A stretch of DNA of 42,449 nucleotides from an uncultured Veillonellaceae bacterium (GTDB lineage Bacteria; Bacillota; Negativicutes; Selenomonadales; Selenomonadaceae), in the NCBI GenBank assembly GCA_945949525.1, contig CAMFES010000007.1:1-42449 (forward strand), given 5' to 3'. The notes below the pieces were generated by a model. That model had not been told where the DNA came from, did not search any database, and saw nothing but the letters and a program-made list of their open reading frames with translations. A program made the translations under genes and the position numbers. Below, in pieces: positions 39,206 through 42,449 of the stretch (the first letter of the stretch is position 1; each line of letters opens with the position of its first letter).

Positions 39206-39819
39206 TCGTAGCCGGTATAGGCCCCGGCAATCCTGATTACATGGTGCCGGAGGCGCGGCGCGTTATCAGGGAGGCAAGGGTGCTGGTTGGCGGCAGGAGG
39301 GCTTTGGCGCAGTTTGCAGGTAACAGCGTGCAGGAGCAGTGTGCCATAGGCGCAGACATTCCGGCGGTGCTGGCTTTTATCCGCAGCAGGCTGCAGGAGG
39401 ATGATGTGGTGGTGATGGTGTCCGGGGATCCTGGGTATTATTCCCTGCTGGATGCCCTGCGCCGGGAGTTTCCGGCAGAGGCAATACGGGTGATTCCCGG
39501 CATCAGCGCCATGCAGATGGCCTTTGCCCGGCTGGCCCTGCCCTGGCATGAGGCGGATTTGTGGAGCTTTCACGGCAGGGTGCCGGAGGAGGCCAGGCTT
39601 TTGTATGCGCCGGGGCGGATGGCAGGCATGCTGACCGATGGGAAATACAATTCCCACACTATTCCCCGCCTGTTGATGGAAAAGGGCTGGCCGGGAGATG
39701 CGGGGCTGGCTGTGTGCAGCAGGCTGTCCTATGAGGATGAGGTTATAATCAGGACTACGCTGGCAGAAGCGGAAAATTATCCTGTGTACAGCCATTGTAT
39801 ATTGGTGGTGATAGCATGA
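39190..39819 (+). CDS. cbiE: Cobalt-precorrin-7 C5-methyltransferase CbiE
   Basis: 209-residue SAM-dependent tetrapyrrole methylase fold: IIVAGIGPGNPDYM at the N-terminus, VVMVSGDPGYYSLLDAL and VIPGISAMQMAFARL. It methylates C5 and works with CbiT, encoded next; in many organisms the two are fused as CobL. The TTG start at 39190 lies inside the cbiD end (16-base overlap), with GGCGGTGAT upstream. The stop overlaps the cbiT start (ATGA). Confidence 0.92.
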   Translation: MEHKIIVAGIGPGNPDYMVPEARRVIREARVLVGGRRALAQFAGNSVQEQCAIGADIPAVLAFIRSRLQEDDVVVMVSGDPGYYSLLDALRREFPAEAIRVIPGISAMQMAFARLALPWHEADLWSFHGRVPEEARLLYAPGRMAGMLTDGKYNSHTIPRLLMEKGWPGDAGLAVCSRLSYEDEVIIRTTLAEAENYPVYSHCILVVIA

Positions 39820-40409
39820 AGAAGAAATGGGGCATCGGGATTCCCGATGATGAGTTCATACGGGGCAAGGTTCCCATGACAAAGCAGGAAATCAGGATTC
39901 TGACTATCGCCAAGGCATGTATAAAAAAGGGCGATATGGTACTGGATGTGGGGGCGGGAACAGGCTCCCTCAGCTGTGAGGCGGCCATGCAGGCAGCCGG
40001 TGAGGGCGGCATGGTGTACGCCATTGAGAGAAATCCGGAGGGCATCGGGCTGATTGAAGCCAATGCTGAAAAATTTGGGCTGGATAATATTCGCATAATT
40101 CATGCAGAAGCGCCTGAGGGCATGGAGGAGCTGCCAGAGCTGGATGCTGTGCTTGTAGGCGGCAGTGGCAGCCGTCTGGAGCCGATTCTGGACAGGGCAG
40201 GCAGCCTGCTGAAAAAGGGCGGCAGGATTGTTCTGAACTGCATTACGGTGCAGACGCTGATGCAGTGCCTGAATTATATGCGGGCCAGCGAGCTATATGA
40301 ATATGAAACAGTGCAGGTGCAGGTGAACCGCTGGGAGCAGGTGGGGTGCTATGATATGGCCAAGGCCGCCAATCCCATCTTCATCGTGACCTGTGAAAAG
40401 ATAAAATAG
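39816..40409 (+). CDS. cbiT: Cobalt-precorrin-6B C15-methyltransferase (decarboxylating) CbiT
   Basis: 197-residue class I methyltransferase. The start IPDDEFIRGKVPMTKQEIR is diagnostic for CbiT, and the SAM motif is VLDVGAGTGSLSCEAA near residues 40-55. It decarboxylates the C12 side chain and methylates C15. ATG 39816 overlaps the cbiE stop and has GGTGGTGAT before it, so it was preferred over an upstream in-frame start at 39795. Confidence 0.93.
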   Translation: MKKKWGIGIPDDEFIRGKVPMTKQEIRILTIAKACIKKGDMVLDVGAGTGSLSCEAAMQAAGEGGMVYAIERNPEGIGLIEANAEKFGLDNIRIIHAEAPEGMEELPELDAVLVGGSGSRLEPILDRAGSLLKKGGRIVLNCITVQTLMQCLNYMRASELYEYETVQVQVNRWEQVGCYDMAKAANPIFIVTCEKIK

Positions 40410-40434
40410 CACCCCTCGTCAGGGGAGGATGCTT
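40409..40434 (+). terminator. Weak hairpin between cbiT and cbiF
   Basis: CCCCT (40412-40416), loop CGTC, AGGGG (40421-40425), followed after GATGC by only four T. Probably an attenuating or mRNA-stabilising hairpin within the cbi operon rather than a full terminator. Confidence 0.4.
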
Positions 40435-40505
40435 TTAGAGCAATCGAGAAATGTATGGGCAGTGACTGTTTTTGTCAGCTGATTAATTTTTAGGAGGCAA
40501 TAAGG

Positions 40506-41264
40506 ATGAAGGTATTTATTGTTGGTGCCGGGCCGGGGGATCCGGAATTGATTACTGTCAAGGGACAGAAGCTGCTTGCAGAGGCCGATATTATTATTTA
40601 TGCAGGTTCACTGGTGAATCCTGCCCTGCTGGATTATGCCAAGTCCGGCTGTGAGATTCACAACTCCGCGTCCATGACACTGCCACAGGTGATTGAGGTT
40701 ATCAAAAATGGCGTGGCCCAGGACAAAATGGTGGTAAGGCTCCACACGGGGGATCCAAGCATTTATGGGGCAATTCAGGAGCAGATGGATGAGCTGGACA
40801 GGCTGGGGATTGAATACAAGGTGGTGCCGGGGGTAAGCTCCTTCCTGGCTACGGCGGCGGCGCTGAAGCAGGAGTATACCCTGCCGGGGATTTCCCAGAC
40901 GGTCATCATCACCAGAAATGAGGGCAGGACACCGGTTCCTGACAGGGAAAAGCTGCGCTCGCTGGCAGAGCATCAGGCCACCATGTGCATCTTCCTGAGC
41001 ATTACCATGCTGGACAAGGTGGTGGAGGAGCTGATTGCCGGCGGCTATAGGCCGGAAACGCCGATTGCCATCGTGCAGAGGGCATCCTGGCCGGAGGAGA
41101 AGATTGTCCGGGCTACCCTTGCCACCATCTGCGAGGAAATTGCGGATAAGGGCATTGACCGCACGGCTATGATTGTGGTGAGCAATTGCCTGGCGGCGGA
41201 CTATGAGCTTTCAAGGCTCTACGCTCCTGAGTTCAGCCACATGTTCAGGGAAGCCAGCAAATAG
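40506..41264 (+). CDS. cbiF: Cobalt-precorrin-4 C11-methyltransferase CbiF
   Basis: 252-residue SAM tetrapyrrole methylase: VFIVGAGPGDPELITVKGQKLL at the start, ADIIIYAGSLVNPALL, VRLHTGDPSIYGA and VVPGVSSFLATAAAL. The YAGSLV block and length fit the CbiF/CobM C11-methyltransferases. The ribosome binding site TAGGAGG lies about 8 bases before ATG 40506. cbiG starts 2 bases after its stop. Confidence 0.95.
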   Translation: MKVFIVGAGPGDPELITVKGQKLLAEADIIIYAGSLVNPALLDYAKSGCEIHNSASMTLPQVIEVIKNGVAQDKMVVRLHTGDPSIYGAIQEQMDELDRLGIEYKVVPGVSSFLATAAALKQEYTLPGISQTVIITRNEGRTPVPDREKLRSLAEHQATMCIFLSITMLDKVVEELIAGGYRPETPIAIVQRASWPEEKIVRATLATICEEIADKGIDRTAMIVVSNCLAADYELSRLYAPEFSHMFREASK

Positions 41265-41266
41265 CT

Positions 41267-42436
41267 ATGAGATATGCAGTTTTTGCTTCTACGGGTAATG
41301 GATGCTCACTGGCAGGAAGGATTGCCGCGGCATGTGACGGGGCGCAGGTGACCGTGTTTTTGCAGGAAAAGCTTTGGGCAAAGCATGGTGATGTACAGGG
41401 GCAGAACAAGGCGGAGCATGGCGATGGGGCATTGACAGCCGCCTCGGAGGTGCGGTATTACAAAAAGCTTTCGGAGGAAATGGCAGATGCCTTCGCCCGT
41501 TATGATGCCCTGATTTTCATCATGGCGGCAGGGATTGTGGTGCGCTCAATTGCCCCTTATATTGTCAGCAAGCTGTCGGATCCGGCGGTGCTGGTGCTGG
41601 ATGACAGGGGGCGGAATATCATCAGCCTGCTGTCAGGTCATGTGGGCGGTGCTAACGAGCTGACCCGCTTTCTGGCGGAAGGGCTGGGCAGTAATCCCGT
41701 GATTACTACGGCGACGGATGTCAATCAGCTGCTGGCTCCCGATGCTCTGGCAGGACGGCTGGACATGGTGCCATATCCCAAGGAAAATCTGGTGGTTTTC
41801 AACGGAGCGCTGCTGCGGGGCAGGGAGCTTGCCTATCTGCTGGACAGGGGACTAAAATGCAGGGCTGAGTACGAGAGGCGGCTGATTGCCAATCGTGTGC
41901 CCTATGAGCTGGTGGATGGTGAGGAGCTGGCAGGCAGTCCGGGCGGTATAGCCGCGGCAGCTGACAGCTGTGAAGGGGCCGGGCAGGAGAGGCTGTATGT
42001 CGTTCTCAGTGACCGGACCGGGGTGCCGGACAGCCGGGTGCTTTATCTGCGTCCAAGGCGGCTGATAGCAGGCGTTGGCTGTCGCAGGGGAACACCTGCC
42101 GAGCTGGTGCTGGCGGCGCTGCAGGATGCCTGCGGGCTTCTGGGCTGGCGGGCAGAGAGGCTTGACCGGCTGGCCAGTACGGTGGTCAAGTCCGATGAAG
42201 AGGGGCTTTTGGCGGCGGCCAAGGGTTTGCAGGTGCCCATTGATTTTTTTGACAATCAGCAGCTGGCAGCGGCCATTGAGCGTTATGACCTGAAGGAGTC
42301 AGATTTTGTGAGGAAAAATATCGGCGTGGGGAATGTCTGCGAGGCGGCGGCATTGTGCTGTGCAAAGCGGGGAAGGGTTGCCCTGCCGAAGAGGAAATAC
42401 GAGAAAGTGACGGTAGCATTGATATGGGAAAGATAG
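41267..42436 (+). CDS. cbiG: Cobalt-precorrin-5A hydrolase CbiG
   Basis: 389 residues. The N-terminal region has DALIFIMAAGIVVRSIAPYI and LLSGHVGGANELTRFLA, and the C-terminal CbiG/CobE domain has LIAGVGCRRGTPAELVL. It opens the delta-lactone and expels C2 as acetaldehyde in the anaerobic pathway. ATG 41267 follows the cbiF stop by 2 bases and has only a weak AGGGAAG about 12 bases upstream, so translation is probably coupled. Its end overlaps the next reading frame. Confidence 0.94.
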   Translation: MRYAVFASTGNGCSLAGRIAAACDGAQVTVFLQEKLWAKHGDVQGQNKAEHGDGALTAASEVRYYKKLSEEMADAFARYDALIFIMAAGIVVRSIAPYIVSKLSDPAVLVLDDRGRNIISLLSGHVGGANELTRFLAEGLGSNPVITTATDVNQLLAPDALAGRLDMVPYPKENLVVFNGALLRGRELAYLLDRGLKCRAEYERRLIANRVPYELVDGEELAGSPGGIAAAADSCEGAGQERLYVVLSDRTGVPDSRVLYLRPRRLIAGVGCRRGTPAELVLAALQDACGLLGWRAERLDRLASTVVKSDEEGLLAAAKGLQVPIDFFDNQQLAAAIERYDLKESDFVRKNIGVGNVCEAAALCCAKRGRVALPKRKYEKVTVALIWER

Positions 42437-42449
42437 TTGTAGTGGGCAT
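42424..42449 (+). CDS. cbiH: Start of the next cobalamin gene, probably CbiH
   Basis: An ATG at 42424, overlapping the cbiG end by 13 bases, opens MGKIVVVG, the usual beginning of precorrin-3B C17-methyltransferase (CbiH). The window ends after eight codons. The call rests on the operon order and on those few residues. Confidence 0.55.

Overview
This window is a chromosomal segment, most likely from a diderm Firmicute of the Negativicutes (Selenomonadaceae-like; an inference, no 16S gene is present). The housekeeping gene order is Firmicute-like (maf-radC-mreBCD-mrdA-minCDE-rodA, the two-gene radical-SAM/DUF2344 cassette followed by rng, miaB-mutS-mutL, smc-ftsY). However, one gene encodes an outer-membrane autotransporter-type beta-barrel ending in the usual C-terminal aromatic residue, which needs an outer membrane. 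Nearly all genes lie on the + strand in tight, often overlapping operons.

Layout. 1-8341: maf end, radC, then the elongation/division block mreB, mreC, mreD, mrdA, minC, minD, minE, and rodA behind its own terminator and promoter. 8415-12773: a B12-type radical-SAM protein, its DUF2344 partner, RNase G and a small membrane protein. 12946-20123: a D-amino-acid/5-oxoproline region: D-amino acid transaminase, 5-oxoprolinase subunits pxpA, pxpB and pxpC, then two genes that look like the two halves of the animal D-glutamate cyclase DGLUCY, then an AGCS amino-acid:cation symporter. Together they suggest a route D-Glu -> 5-oxoproline -> Glu. 20258-20830: a lone secreted protein on the minus strand. 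21102-27066: miaB, mutS, mutL.

27067-27511 is the most unusual stretch. It is gene-free and holds three tandem 13-bp repeats directly abutting a ~306-nt element. I can hand-fold this element into a long, interrupted but extensively paired multi-branched structure (27113-27418). It matches no RNA class I can recognise and is the best candidate here for something undescribed. An RsmJ-like methyltransferase follows.

28342-33964 is an accessory zone with signs of decay: a solitary beta-barrel with a strong promoter, a GT8 glycosyltransferase, a UDP-galactopyranose mutase pseudogene built of three fragments in three frames, one intact AAA-ATPase-like/PD-(D/E)XK gene, a truncated second copy, and a truncated Rpn-type nuclease gene meeting it tail to tail. 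A 27-nt echo of the AAA gene's 3' end lies further on. After this zone come smc (with coiled-coil arms that look symmetrically shortened), ftsY, and an anaerobic cobalamin operon cbiD-E-T-F-G-(H), which runs off the right edge.
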